From contig JAJRZD010000049.1 in assembly GCA_024275415.1 (NCBI GenBank), forward strand, positions 1 to 49,613: a DNA stretch of 49,613 bases, read 5' to 3'. This document shows, in pieces, positions 27,036 through 36,015 of this stretch. Every line of letters starts with the position of its first letter. The first letter of the stretch is position 1. The notes below the pieces were generated by a model that saw only the letters and a program-made list of their open reading frames with translations, had not been told where the DNA came from and did no database searches. This DNA comes from an archaeon (GTDB lineage Archaea > Asgardarchaeota > Thorarchaeia > Thorarchaeales > Thorarchaeaceae). Made by a program: the position numbers and the translations under genes.

Positions 27036-29639
27036 ATGTCAGGTAAGAAACGCGGACTTCAAACACCTAGTACGGTAGAAGCGATTCGGATGGCCTCTGC
27101 TTCGATTCTTGGCACTACTACAGGCAAAGGGTATCCGCTTGGGAGTGCAATTGGTACAGGTAGTAAGATGGAAGAGAATTCAGAGGATGTCGCCCTTCGT
27201 ATCACGCCATTGATTTTCTCATTACATGATGAGTTGCTCTCTTCTGAGAATCTAGAACTCCTTTCAATTGAATGGGATTTGGAAGGTGGACATGGACAAG
27301 AAGTATTACCTGAACATCTAATTATCACCGGAGGGAAATTTGGTGATGTGTCCTCTCATATCTGCGCATTGAGTTGGGAGAAGGGTATCATCGATCCTTT
27401 CAAGATGGATTCCTATATCAGTGGGGTTGCGAAAAAGCTGTCTGATATTGAGCGAGCAATCATTGTGAACTCGCTAGAGTACGAAACTGATGGTATTATG
27501 ATCTTGAAGCGTTTCTCCGACCGCTTCAATAGTGTGACCTTTGTAGAGATGCTTGACCGTCAGTTTCAGGAAACATGGGAGTCCCAAAAGGTAAAGGTCG
27601 AGAATGTTGATATCGAAACAGTTCTGAAGTATGAATATCGGGATGACTTCGCATCTAATCCTCCCGGCCCCCGCATCCAGAGAAGAAAATCTGCCGAGTT
27701 CATGATGCCTGATGCAAATGAAAATGAATTAGTACTCCATCTACAACATCGTCTTCTTTCACCAAAGGGGCTTGAAGCAATAGCATCACGTATCCCTGAT
27801 ATGGGACGGAATATCCTTGCAGAACTCAACGAGTATGCATATAGCATAGAAGAGGTTGACATCGCACGGGCCGGCATTGCTGCTTTGGTTTCATTCCTCG
27901 GGAAAGAAGAGGTCACCTTATCTGAACTGTCTTATCTTGCCTCTCAGACAGGGGAGTTCTCCGAGGCCATGTCTGATACAGTTGATGCTCTTGCTGAGGT
28001 CTTGGAGCAGCATGCGACATCAGGGAGCCGATTCACCATTGACGAACACCAGCAGGCACTGCTGTCTCTTTTGGAAAACCAATCTGACTATCTCAATCCA
28101 CTTCAGATAGCATTTGGGAAGGCACTTCTTGAGCACTTAGCCAAATCCATTCGAAGGGAATTCCCGACAGCAGAGGTTATCCGTGCTTGGGAACTAAAGG
28201 CTACCCTCTCCTATTTCGTTGCCTTTGCAAGACGGGTTCTCGGATACATCTCCCGGGAGCTACAGCAGTTCCTTCAGCTGTCATCGGTTCACAGCATTAT
28301 GCGTCAGACGCTGCAAGAGTTCAAAGATGAAGCGGAAGGCGAGATATCTGATCCCACTGAACTCATGCTGTTCCACAAGTTCTACTCTGAGCTGTATTCG
28401 TTGCTTAATGCGATAATTGATAGAAAATCCTACGAAGGGTTTGAACGCAAACCCATCGAGGTTCTTGTTGATGAGATTACCAATGAAGTAAGTGGTGCAT
28501 TCAAGTCAATCGATGTCTGGGAGTTGATTGGTTTTGGAGATCTGGCTGAGATAGCCCGAACCGAGATTCAGTCGCGTTCTGATTCTGAATCACAGGCCGT
28601 TTCCAATGAAACCCTCCTATCTTTACTGTCGGACTATGAGAAGTTCGTGACCGAAACACTTCCAGATGTAGCTGAAACCTTCCTTTCGAAGCATTTTCTC
28701 ACGGCCGTCATTGACACGATGTCCGAAACAGAGGACGGTCTAATCGCTATCATACGGAGATTGATTGATGCTGAGTCTGAAAAGCCTGATGAGTGGCGCA
28801 AAGAAGCCGAACTCTGGCTTTCACAGCTTGGTGCGCTTATCGATGAATCAATGCCTCTTTCTGAAAAGCTATTCACCCTAATCAAATTAGCCTACATGCA
28901 GCTCGGGGAAGGAGTTTCTCCCGACAGTGTGATTGAAAGGATTCAAGAGGATACGAATGATTTGGAAACGGCATACAATGAGGAAGTCGAAAAATGGGTC
29001 GAAACGTGCCGACAGATTGATCGGGAAAATGAACCTATACGCGAGAACAATGAGAAGCGTGAAGCAAAACTTGTTGAGGCTGTCAAGTCTTTTGAGGCAG
29101 AAATGAAACAGTACGAGGAAGCTTTGGAATCTCACAAGCATTTGCTTGCAGCACACCAGCTCGAGGCGGACGGGTCTTCACCACCCCCTCCATCTCCAGA
29201 AAAACCCGAGAGCTTGGAGTCTAGACGGGCACGAATTGACAAGGAATTCCCAGAGATGGTGGAAAAGCAGAAACCTCCCAAGCCCGAACCATCTGAACGA
29301 TTGATAATACACGCAGCTCTAAGGGATTTATTAAAAGAGAGCTTTGAGAAAATGAAACGAAGTCAAGAACGGATGGAGCAAGTGTTAACGCTTCGTCTTA
29401 GGGCTTTGAGGGCAGAAGGTGCAAAAATGGCTGAGGGATTGACCATTGGGATCAGCACAGGTTTCTTGGAATTCCTGATGAACTCCGAGATTAGAAAGCT
29501 CGGTCAGCTGCTACCTCGGGTCAAAAGAGCGTACTTGCGAGATACTGACGATCCTAGCTTGGTCTATTTGGTCACTTATGAATTCCGAGGAAACATGCTT
29601 TCAGTTTCCATCGGGAACAATCTACTGAGGAGGCAATGA
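27036..29639 (+). CDS. Large helical protein, unknown function (gene A of pair)
   Basis: I do not recognise this 867-aa protein. Residues 1-250 are mixed alpha-beta. Residues 250-650 are mostly helical. Residues 680-800 include a strongly charged coiled coil (RENNEKREAKLVEAV) broken by a proline-rich linker (SSPPPPSPEKPE). The last 80 residues end in a beta-rich segment (LVYLVTYEFRG). There is no Walker motif, membrane helix or zinc site. ATG 27036 is chosen because GAGAGGGAT precedes it; the frame opens earlier at 26961. The stop overlaps the next gene by 4 bases (ATGA), so the products are probably made in fixed ratio and may form a complex. Confidence 0.75.
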   Translation: MSGKKRGLQTPSTVEAIRMASASILGTTTGKGYPLGSAIGTGSKMEENSEDVALRITPLIFSLHDELLSSENLELLSIEWDLEGGHGQEVLPEHLIITGGKFGDVSSHICALSWEKGIIDPFKMDSYISGVAKKLSDIERAIIVNSLEYETDGIMILKRFSDRFNSVTFVEMLDRQFQETWESQKVKVENVDIETVLKYEYRDDFASNPPGPRIQRRKSAEFMMPDANENELVLHLQHRLLSPKGLEAIASRIPDMGRNILAELNEYAYSIEEVDIARAGIAALVSFLGKEEVTLSELSYLASQTGEFSEAMSDTVDALAEVLEQHATSGSRFTIDEHQQALLSLLENQSDYLNPLQIAFGKALLEHLAKSIRREFPTAEVIRAWELKATLSYFVAFARRVLGYISRELQQFLQLSSVHSIMRQTLQEFKDEAEGEISDPTELMLFHKFYSELYSLLNAIIDRKSYEGFERKPIEVLVDEITNEVSGAFKSIDVWELIGFGDLAEIARTEIQSRSDSESQAVSNETLLSLLSDYEKFVTETLPDVAETFLSKHFLTAVIDTMSETEDGLIAIIRRLIDAESEKPDEWRKEAELWLSQLGALIDESMPLSEKLFTLIKLAYMQLGEGVSPDSVIERIQEDTNDLETAYNEEVEKWVETCRQIDRENEPIRENNEKREAKLVEAVKSFEAEMKQYEEALESHKHLLAAHQLEADGSSPPPPSPEKPESLESRRARIDKEFPEMVEKQKPPKPEPSERLIIHAALRDLLKESFEKMKRSQERMEQVLTLRLRALRAEGAKMAEGLTIGISTGFLEFLMNSEIRKLGQLLPRVKRAYLRDTDDPSLVYLVTYEFRGNMLSVSIGNNLLRRQ

Positions 29640-32098
29640 ATATGTCAAGTTCCTGGTTACTCAAGACTCGCCAGATGAGTGAGGCTGGAAAAGAGATTAT
29701 CCTTTCTGAGGCATTAGCGACACATATGCGTAGCCCACGTGACCGGAAATTGGTAATGGGTGAGTTTGCAGAGAAACACCCACTGGAGGATCTTATCTCA
29801 TTCTTTGGCGCATTCTATCTCTATCACTATCAGGGTCTCCGACTTCTCCAAATCGATAGTGCTGACGATTTGTCAATTGAGGAAATGGAGGCGCTCACAA
29901 AGAAGGAACGAGAACTTCTTGAGGTAGAGGTTCGAATGATGCTCGGAGAGAAGCAGCGAGAAGAGATTGATGTGAGTAGGATCTCCAGTGAGTTCATCGT
30001 TTCAATGTGCGATTATCTCTTGGGTTCTGTCCCGAAAGATGACCGCGAATCTATCAGTGATGTCATTTCTCTTCTAAAGGATCATTTTCAAATGATTCCG
30101 ACTTCCTATTCGCTGAATAGCGAGATTGATTTTATCAACGAGGTCGCCGGATGGGGCAGCACATGGCGTCGTGAACTATATGTTAAGGCATCTGGTCTCA
30201 AAGAGGCTGCATTGTCTCTTCGAGACGAGCTGCTCAAGCCTCATTATGAAGAGATTGTCGAGTCAACGGTTCTCCTGAAAGGGATTGAGAAAATCACAGG
30301 CCAAATTCGTCTGATGTGCGGAAGGGTATTCACTGACGACCTACCCCGTGAACAGTGGGCGAAGGTCGCAGAGGCCGTCCTAGAACACTTCAGAAACCCC
30401 AATGTTTCTCTTCCTGCGCTCAGAGAAGCCAACCGGATTCGAATCTCAGTGATAGATGTCTTGGAACAGGAGATAGAAACCCCTATGACCTTTGAAGAGT
30501 ACGAGTCCCTCCTCGTGAAGGTCATTGTTGAGGGGATAGGAAAGATTCCTGATGGTGTTGATCTTCTTGATACCCTTTCTTATTTTGTTGCAATACCATT
30601 GGATGATGTTCGGGCCGCCTTACGATCCAACAGGATTACGGATCCCTCCACGATCATCGAAGGTCTCAATGCAACCGTTGTTGACATGGACGCGTCAGAA
30701 TCAGCAGAAACATCCGATTCTCCATCGTTGAGTCAAGAAGAACTTGAAGAACTCACGCGAAACATAAGGCGCTTGGAGAAGATAGAGCATACACTGGAGA
30801 GACCTGTCAAGGGTATGTTGAAGGCGAAAGGACTGCGTGCTGCTGAGCTTGACAAGATTTCCATCGAGTTCTTGACTAAGCCCCGTTCATCTCTACTGGG
30901 TTTTGAAATCCAAGTCCTTGAAGAACTCAAGAAAAAAATACGGGTTCCTCCACCTGAGGAAATATCTCGTCTTCTTCAGCTTCGTGAGGAGTTCAAAAGT
31001 GGCTCACTTACTGGAGTTGAAATGTCTAGGTCTTCTGAATTGGGTCGGCAAATCCAGCATGGGAAGCATATGGTGACGCTAAGGGACGACTTGGTTTGGT
31101 TCTTTACTATTAGCATTCTGAAAAATCTTTCACGAGTTATTGAAACATATATCCGATCCAAGCATGACATTCAACGTTCAAAGACTTTGTTGAAAAGCAT
31201 CTATGAAGACTCGAATACGCAACTCCAATTCTTGAGAGAAGAGATCTTGATTGACCTGCTGTCAATGAGACTGTACGAGATGAAGATGATTCACCCTGAA
31301 CTCGATACCCAAACAGTCTGCACTTGGTACCACGCTCGTTTGTCCAATACGGATCTCGATACAGCAAAGGAACGACTGGAAACCACCACCTCGCCTGTCT
31401 TTGGAGGAGTTGTCGATATGCCCTTGAAGCTATCCGAACTGAATTATGATAACTATGCCATCGCGTATGATCTTATGCAGAGGTTCCTTGATCGCCAACG
31501 GTCAGAACGTGAGGTTAGAATCGAAATAGTCGCCAAAACAAAAGAGGTTGAGAAGCAGAAGATTGCAGAGAAGAAGGCAGGCCTCGATGTCATGAATTTC
31601 ATTTATACGAAGGCACACACCGTCTTCAGGGCTATCGGACGAGTCGGCGCCCGAGGCCTTGAATGGAACGCTAATGATGATGCGAAATGTGCGAACCTTT
31701 TGGCTTTCTTCCTCAACACAAGCCGCGGGCGTTCGATATGTGCTGTATGTGGTGAGGTTGCAAAGGATGGTGCCTGCAGTCTGCATGGCAAGGGACAGGT
31801 GAATGTTTCAAATGACATCGACAATCTTTCGTGGTTTGTGATGCGTGCCCATACGGACATTAAAGAAGGATTGCTCGGTGCCAAGGCGGAACCTATGAGC
31901 TGGTCAGATGCACGACAGATTGTCCAGAGGGAACTTGCCAATCTAAGACGACGCGGAAAAATCACGAGCAAAACCAACCCCAAGGAAATGATGCCCGGGG
32001 AAATCAACTACATAGTGGGTCCTGCAATAGCGCGAGTAATCGGCAAATACTTCAATGAATCCTTGGAATATGCCGCTCGACGTGCTGGAATCGCCTAA
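29636..32098 (+). CDS. Large helical protein with zinc knuckle (gene B of pair)
   Basis: This 820-aa unrecognised protein is translationally coupled to the previous gene. It is mainly helical, with charged coiled-coil stretches at about 345-460 and 600-650. A single putative metal site near residue 700, CAVCGEVAKDGACSLHGKG, gives C-x2-C-x6-C-x2-H. The C-terminus is helical and basic (NLRRRGKITSK). The opening RSPRDRKLVMGEFAEKHPLEDL has no parallel known to me. The pair could be a structural complex or a nucleic-acid machine. The stop overlaps the cutA stop from the other strand by 4 bases. Confidence 0.75.
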   Translation: MNMSSSWLLKTRQMSEAGKEIILSEALATHMRSPRDRKLVMGEFAEKHPLEDLISFFGAFYLYHYQGLRLLQIDSADDLSIEEMEALTKKERELLEVEVRMMLGEKQREEIDVSRISSEFIVSMCDYLLGSVPKDDRESISDVISLLKDHFQMIPTSYSLNSEIDFINEVAGWGSTWRRELYVKASGLKEAALSLRDELLKPHYEEIVESTVLLKGIEKITGQIRLMCGRVFTDDLPREQWAKVAEAVLEHFRNPNVSLPALREANRIRISVIDVLEQEIETPMTFEEYESLLVKVIVEGIGKIPDGVDLLDTLSYFVAIPLDDVRAALRSNRITDPSTIIEGLNATVVDMDASESAETSDSPSLSQEELEELTRNIRRLEKIEHTLERPVKGMLKAKGLRAAELDKISIEFLTKPRSSLLGFEIQVLEELKKKIRVPPPEEISRLLQLREEFKSGSLTGVEMSRSSELGRQIQHGKHMVTLRDDLVWFFTISILKNLSRVIETYIRSKHDIQRSKTLLKSIYEDSNTQLQFLREEILIDLLSMRLYEMKMIHPELDTQTVCTWYHARLSNTDLDTAKERLETTTSPVFGGVVDMPLKLSELNYDNYAIAYDLMQRFLDRQRSEREVRIEIVAKTKEVEKQKIAEKKAGLDVMNFIYTKAHTVFRAIGRVGARGLEWNANDDAKCANLLAFFLNTSRGRSICAVCGEVAKDGACSLHGKGQVNVSNDIDNLSWFVMRAHTDIKEGLLGAKAEPMSWSDARQIVQRELANLRRRGKITSKTNPKEMMPGEINYIVGPAIARVIGKYFNESLEYAARRAGIA

Positions 32099-32415
32099 GT
32101 TTCGGAGATGCTGGAACTTATCCACTCAAGGTACTTTGACAGACCTGACTTGATTCCTATCGTTATGAACTCGGGTGTTTCGTAAGGATGTTTCTCAAGC
32201 AGAGCATCCTGCAATTCCGTTTCCATCTTTGCCTCAGTCTTCATTAGAAGGATTGCCTCTTCTTCATCCTCAATCTCACCTTTCCAGTGGTATATGCTCC
32301 TGACACCTCGAATGATATTCACACAGGCGCATTTGCGCGCCTCGACGAGTGCTTTTGCGATTCTGACTGCATCCTTCTCCAGACACGTTGTGATAGCTAA
32401 GATGTAATCTGACAT
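32095..32415 (-). CDS. cutA: CutA1-family protein
   Basis: This 106-aa trimeric ferredoxin-fold protein is linked in bacteria to copper tolerance but is widespread with unclear function. It shows ITTCLEKDAVRIAKALVEA near the start, CACVNIIRGVRSIYHWKGEIE and the late TGEYP-like HPYETPEFITIGI. The true start is ATG 32415; the longer minus frame to 32781 runs over the aldolase promoter and start and is not credible. It is divergent from the DapA-Fae genes, with 114 bases between. Confidence 0.9.
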   Translation of the reverse strand: MSDYILAITTCLEKDAVRIAKALVEARKCACVNIIRGVRSIYHWKGEIEDEEEAILLMKTEAKMETELQDALLEKHPYETPEFITIGIKSGLSKYLEWISSSISET

Positions 32416-32529
32416 GAGTGTTGTATTCTGAATGGTGGTATAAATCCTTAGACCATTCTCGAACAGGTCTTTAAGAAACATATATACACAAGTCATTTTT
32501 GATAGCGAGTGTAAAAAGGGTGACTTGTT

Positions 32530-33927
32530 ATGGGAAATAGGTTTGCTCCCAAAGGAGTGATGCCTGCCTTGGTGACTCCATTCACAAAGGACGGCGATAT
32601 CATTGAAGAGAGCTATAAGGCAATCATCGATTATACTATTGACAAGGGTGCGACTGGTGTCGTCCCCGCGGGAACCACGGGAGAGTTCGTCTATATGCGG
32701 ACTGAAGAGCGAAAAAAGCTTCTTCGCCTCACTGTGGAATTTGTGGATGGGAGAGGTCCAATAATCGCTGGAACTGGTCAAAACAGTACTGATGCAACAA
32801 TCGCCCTTACCAAATACGCGGCTGATATCGGCTGTGATGCAGCACTTGTCATTTCTCCTTTCTATTTACGTCCTAGTGACAAGGGTTACTACGAGCACTA
32901 TGAATCTGTTGCTACCAGAAGCGACCTGCCTATCATCTTGTACAACATCCCTCAATGCACCCTCGGTGTCATCAACTCCCCTGTCGTTGAGGATCTTGCC
33001 GAGCTGGATAATATCGTAGGGATAAAGGACAGTAGCGGTTCCATCGGGCATACTGTCGAACTGATTCAGAAACTCGATGGCAAAATTCCTGTGATTATAG
33101 GACATGATGAGTGTTTCCTCTCTGCGGTTTCGGCTGGTGCCAAAGCCGCCATTCTTGCGTCGGCAAACGTCATCCCACACATCTGGCTTCAGATTATGGA
33201 GCATATTCACGATGGGCACATAGATGAAGCGATGAAGTTGCAGCATCGTGCACAGACCTTTGCAAGGATTGTCACAAGAAATGGTGGTGCACCTCCGGTG
33301 AAGGCTGCACTGAAAATGCTTGGGTTGAAAGCTGGCAAATCTAGAATGCCATTGGACTCAGGTGGCACCCTTTCTGTAGAGCTGAAAGATGAGATTCGTT
33401 TGGAGCTTGAGAGATTGGGACTTCTGGATGACCCCCCCTCTCCCCCTGTTGATTCTTCAATCAGTATTGAAACAATCCTCTCAGATGAAGGGTTCTCCCT
33501 TGGGGCAGATGTCAAGTTTGGCTCAGGTGTTGCAGATATGGTTTCGGTAAGCATTGCCATAGGATCCAAAAATGGTGAATTGGGTCGCGCCTTTGTAAGA
33601 TTGCTGACAACCCCGAAAGTCGGACAGGAGGCGTTGACCGTCATTCTTGAGCCCAATCTTGCAGTAAGACCAAGCAGCATCATGCTACCCACAAGAGCGA
33701 TCACGTCAATGCGACAAGCATCCCTGTTCTATGGTCCTGTCCAATCAGGTGCTGCAAAGGCTCTTTCTGAGTTCCTTGAGAACGGTCGGATTCCTGAGGA
33801 ATCGATAAGAAATGATGTTGCTATTCTGGCAATAGACATAGACCTTCAATCCCATCTCAGGCGGGAGGTCACTGCCCAAGCCAAACAAGCAGTCCTTGGT
33901 GCTCTTAGTGAGGTGTGGAGGGAATAA
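32530..33927 (+). CDS. DapA/NAL-type aldolase fused to degenerate Fae domain
   Basis: This 465-aa protein has two domains. Residues 1-300 form a class I pyruvate-dependent aldolase barrel: GTTGE at 48-52, Tyr138 in LYNIP and the Schiff-base Lys166 in IKDSSG. The Arg that in true DapA follows this Tyr (YNVPxRT) is absent, since here the segment reads YNIPQCTLG, so lysine synthesis is not implied. Residues 314-460 resemble formaldehyde-activating enzyme: AFVRLLTTPKVGQE, LEPNLAVRP and a YGPVQSGAAKALSEFLE helix. The catalytic His of EVAH is missing (MVSV), and the usual C-terminal Fae end is shortened. The GGTGA site fits ATG 32530. The next gene starts 2 bases after this stop. Confidence 0.8.
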   Translation: MGNRFAPKGVMPALVTPFTKDGDIIEESYKAIIDYTIDKGATGVVPAGTTGEFVYMRTEERKKLLRLTVEFVDGRGPIIAGTGQNSTDATIALTKYAADIGCDAALVISPFYLRPSDKGYYEHYESVATRSDLPIILYNIPQCTLGVINSPVVEDLAELDNIVGIKDSSGSIGHTVELIQKLDGKIPVIIGHDECFLSAVSAGAKAAILASANVIPHIWLQIMEHIHDGHIDEAMKLQHRAQTFARIVTRNGGAPPVKAALKMLGLKAGKSRMPLDSGGTLSVELKDEIRLELERLGLLDDPPSPPVDSSISIETILSDEGFSLGADVKFGSGVADMVSVSIAIGSKNGELGRAFVRLLTTPKVGQEALTVILEPNLAVRPSSIMLPTRAITSMRQASLFYGPVQSGAAKALSEFLENGRIPEESIRNDVAILAIDIDLQSHLRREVTAQAKQAVLGALSEVWRE

Positions 33928-33929
33928 CA

Positions 33930-35405
33930 ATGAGTGAGAAGTTCAGGTTCAAAGGTGTCTATCCGGCCCTTATTACGCCCTTCAATGAAGACGGTGTTGA
34001 TGAAGAGAAATATAGGGGTCTAATTGACTATGTGATAAAATCTGGTGCTACAGGGATTGTCCCGTGTGGCACAACAGGCGAATTCACCTCTATGCGATTT
34101 GATGAGAAGGCTGAGGCGATTCGTATCGCATGCGAAGCAGCAAAGGGCAAGGTTCCTGTAATCGCGGGAACTGGTGCCGCCTATACAGGTGATGCCATAA
34201 AGCTCACAAGGCGTGCCGTAGAGTTCGGAGCTGATGCTGCATTGGTGGTTTCTCCATACTTCTTGAAGCCCTCGAACAAGGAGATATTCGAGCATTTCGA
34301 GAAGGTTGCTAACAACTCCGACATTCCAATCTTTGTTTACAACATCCCTCAAGTGACTGGCGTGCCGATCCACTGGACAGTGATTGATGGCCTGAGGGAG
34401 ATTGATGGTATCATCGGGCTCAAAGATTCTAGCGGGGATCTCGTGAATCTGACTACCGTGCTGGTTCGTAAACCCGAAGACTTTCAGGTCGTCGTAGGAC
34501 ATGATGAGGTCGCCCTCCCTGCTCTAGCAAGTGGTTGTGATGGTGCGATACTTGCAAGCGCAAACATCTTTCCAAACAGGTACCTTAAGATGCAATCCGC
34601 TCTGGCAAGTGGAGATTTGAAAGAGGCACTCCTCATCCAGAGAAGCATTCAGAAGACGGTCAGGATTATTGTTAACAAAGGTGGAGGTCTTGCAGTAAAG
34701 ACTGCGCTCAACATGATGGGTATTCCTGTGGGTTCAGCAAGAGGCCCTCTTCTTGAGGGTGACCTGCTCTCGTATGAGGATATCGACGAACTTCGTACAT
34801 GCTTGGAAGACCTCCAATTGATTCCGCGTGGGTCGGTCACATTTCGGATGGGCGACAAAACCATCGTTGCTGAAGGATACCCAAAGGCGGTTGGTCTGGT
34901 TCCTGATGCCGTGGACGACCTCACACTATTGCATGGAGAGGCTCTCACGGGAGGTGGTTATGAAGTAGCCCATGTTGATCTGATTATGGGCATTCGCGGA
35001 GGACCTATCGATTCTGCTCTTGAATTAGCTGGTCAGATACGCGAAGGATATCACAGTTCCAATATCATCAATGACTTGGAGCCTGAAACTGTGTTTGCAC
35101 CCACAGTCACGATAACCCATGAGAATCATAGGCGCCTAGTCTATGACATCGCTCAAAAAGCAGTCATTGACGCAGTCAGGCGGACGATAACGGATGGTGT
35201 GATCCCTGATGAACTTGTGCCAGATCTGGTCATTGCAGCCAATGTGTTTGTGCATCCCAGTGCTGTGAATGCCCGAAGAGTACACATCAATAATTTCAGG
35301 GCCGTGCGTCATGCGATACGACGTGCAATCGAGGGACGACAACCTACATCTGAGATAGTTGCACGAAAGGAGTCTGCCCGACATCCATTTGCGTACAACC
35401 CCTAA
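33930..35405 (+). CDS. DapA/NAL-type aldolase fused to intact-looking Fae domain
   Basis: This 491-aa paralogue of the preceding gene has an aldolase domain with GTTGE at 47-51, Tyr137 in VYNIPQ and Lys165 in LKDSSG, again without the DapA Arg. From about residue 335 it has a Fae domain: GGYEVAHVDLIMG with the catalytic His348, VFAPTVTI and IPDELVPDLVIAANVF. The family C-terminus VHPSAVNARRVHINNF is also present. Fae couples formaldehyde to tetrahydromethanopterin. The fusion suggests a pyruvate aldol reaction that releases or uses formaldehyde. ATG 33930 has GGAGGG 7 bases upstream, located inside the previous gene's last codons. Nearest alternatives are KDG- or NAL-type aldolases with an unrelated binding domain. 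Confidence 0.85.
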   Translation: MSEKFRFKGVYPALITPFNEDGVDEEKYRGLIDYVIKSGATGIVPCGTTGEFTSMRFDEKAEAIRIACEAAKGKVPVIAGTGAAYTGDAIKLTRRAVEFGADAALVVSPYFLKPSNKEIFEHFEKVANNSDIPIFVYNIPQVTGVPIHWTVIDGLREIDGIIGLKDSSGDLVNLTTVLVRKPEDFQVVVGHDEVALPALASGCDGAILASANIFPNRYLKMQSALASGDLKEALLIQRSIQKTVRIIVNKGGGLAVKTALNMMGIPVGSARGPLLEGDLLSYEDIDELRTCLEDLQLIPRGSVTFRMGDKTIVAEGYPKAVGLVPDAVDDLTLLHGEALTGGGYEVAHVDLIMGIRGGPIDSALELAGQIREGYHSSNIINDLEPETVFAPTVTITHENHRRLVYDIAQKAVIDAVRRTITDGVIPDELVPDLVIAANVFVHPSAVNARRVHINNFRAVRHAIRRAIEGRQPTSEIVARKESARHPFAYNP

Positions 35406-35431
35406 AGGCACAACGAGAACCATTTCTCCTG

Positions 35432-35458
35432 TGAAAGTGCGGACGCTGGCAACTTTCA
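35432..35458 (+). terminator. Hairpin after the DapA-Fae operon
   Basis: TGAAAGT (35432-35438) pairs with ACTTTCA (35452-35458) over a 13-base loop, 27 bases after the stop of the second aldolase-Fae gene. No T-tract follows, so termination is a guess. Confidence 0.3.
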
Positions 35459-35556
35459 GACTGATACGATAAGTCCCCGAAACCCAATTTGACCATTTGT
35501 TAAGCCGCATGGTGTCAGTAAGGTGTAACCTCCTTGTGATTTGAGGGAGGTCATCA

Positions 35557-35625
35557 ATGAGAAAACAAACTATCTATAGAATGCATCTAGAAGGCGTGTG
35601 GCTCACTTCTATGAGGGTTGGTTAA
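35557..35625 (+). CDS. Short ORF (22 aa) behind a masked ribosome site
   Basis: The ATG at 35557 has a perfect GGAGGT (35546-35551) 5 bases upstream. The 22 codons give a basic peptide (MRKQTIYRMHLEGV...) ending at TAA 35625. The ribosome site can pair with ACCTCC (35528-35533) in a 6-bp hairpin with a 12-base loop, so translation could be blocked until the hairpin opens. It may be a regulatory leader peptide for the structured region and small gene that follow. Alternatively the hairpin is only a terminator and the ORF is chance. Confidence 0.3.
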   Translation: MRKQTIYRMHLEGVWLTSMRVG

Positions 35626-35631
35626 AATGTA

Positions 35632-35744
35632 CTCGGTTATATAGTCGAAATGGATAGTAACGCCATCACACATCTAGTTGAGTTGTGATTGAACCGAGAG
35701 TCTAAGGGTTCTTGGATTCAGTCACAAGTCAGCTAGCGTCTAGC
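35632..35744 (+). ncRNA. Candidate structured leader or small RNA
   Basis: Successive stems can be drawn. CTCGGTT (35632-35638) pairs with AACCGAG (35692-35698) and encloses ATCACA (35665-35670) with TGTGAT (35684-35689). GAGTCTAAG (35698-35706) pairs over 9 pairs, including two G-U, with CTTGGATTC (35711-35719). GCTAG (35732-35736) pairs with CTAGC (35740-35744). The G-U pairs favour the plus strand. The region lies 47 bases before the start of the 74-aa gene and could be its 5' regulatory leader or an independent RNA. No known riboswitch was recognised. Confidence 0.4.
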
Positions 35745-35790
35745 ATCCCATTCAGGTTGCCGCGCCGCCACCGCATCCGATGGAGTGCAA

Positions 35791-36015
35791 ATGATGGCTG
35801 GAACATATGAGGTTGCCTTGAAACAGATCCCCTCGCGAAAGTTAAGGAAGCGGGTCAAGGATTTTGTGAAAGGAAATGATGTTTCAGTAAGGGACATCAC
35901 CGGACAGCATTACTCCGTAGGTCTTGAACGGAACAAGTTGATTTTGAGACCTGAGGAGAATATAGGTTCACATTCTGACGGGGGTTGTGTACCTGTAGAT
36001 TGTCCTCATGCTTGA
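35791..36015 (+). CDS. Small basic hypothetical protein, 74 aa
   Basis: This soluble protein has a basic N-terminal half (KQIPSRKLRKRVKDFVKGND), a short beta-rich centre and a C-terminus with two Cys (GGCVPVDCPHA). It might bind nucleic acid or metal, but no family was recognised. ATG 35791 has GGAG 5 bases upstream; a GTG two codons earlier overlaps that site. The gene is preceded by the structured segment above and followed by 248 bases without a gene, holding only a small CTATCA/TGATAG hairpin at about 36131-36145. Confidence 0.5.
   Translation: MMAGTYEVALKQIPSRKLRKRVKDFVKGNDVSVRDITGQHYSVGLERNKLILRPEENIGSHSDGGCVPVDCPHA

Noticed and set aside
32095..32781. Long minus-strand frame of 228 aa over the aldolase start.
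   Set aside because: Only its last 106 residues match CutA1. The upstream part is the antisense of the aldolase coding region and promoter.
32530..35405. Lysine-pathway dihydrodipicolinate synthases.
   Set aside because: The Arg after the active-site Tyr is missing (YNIPQ instead of YNVPxR), both have a Fae domain, and no other lysine gene is nearby.
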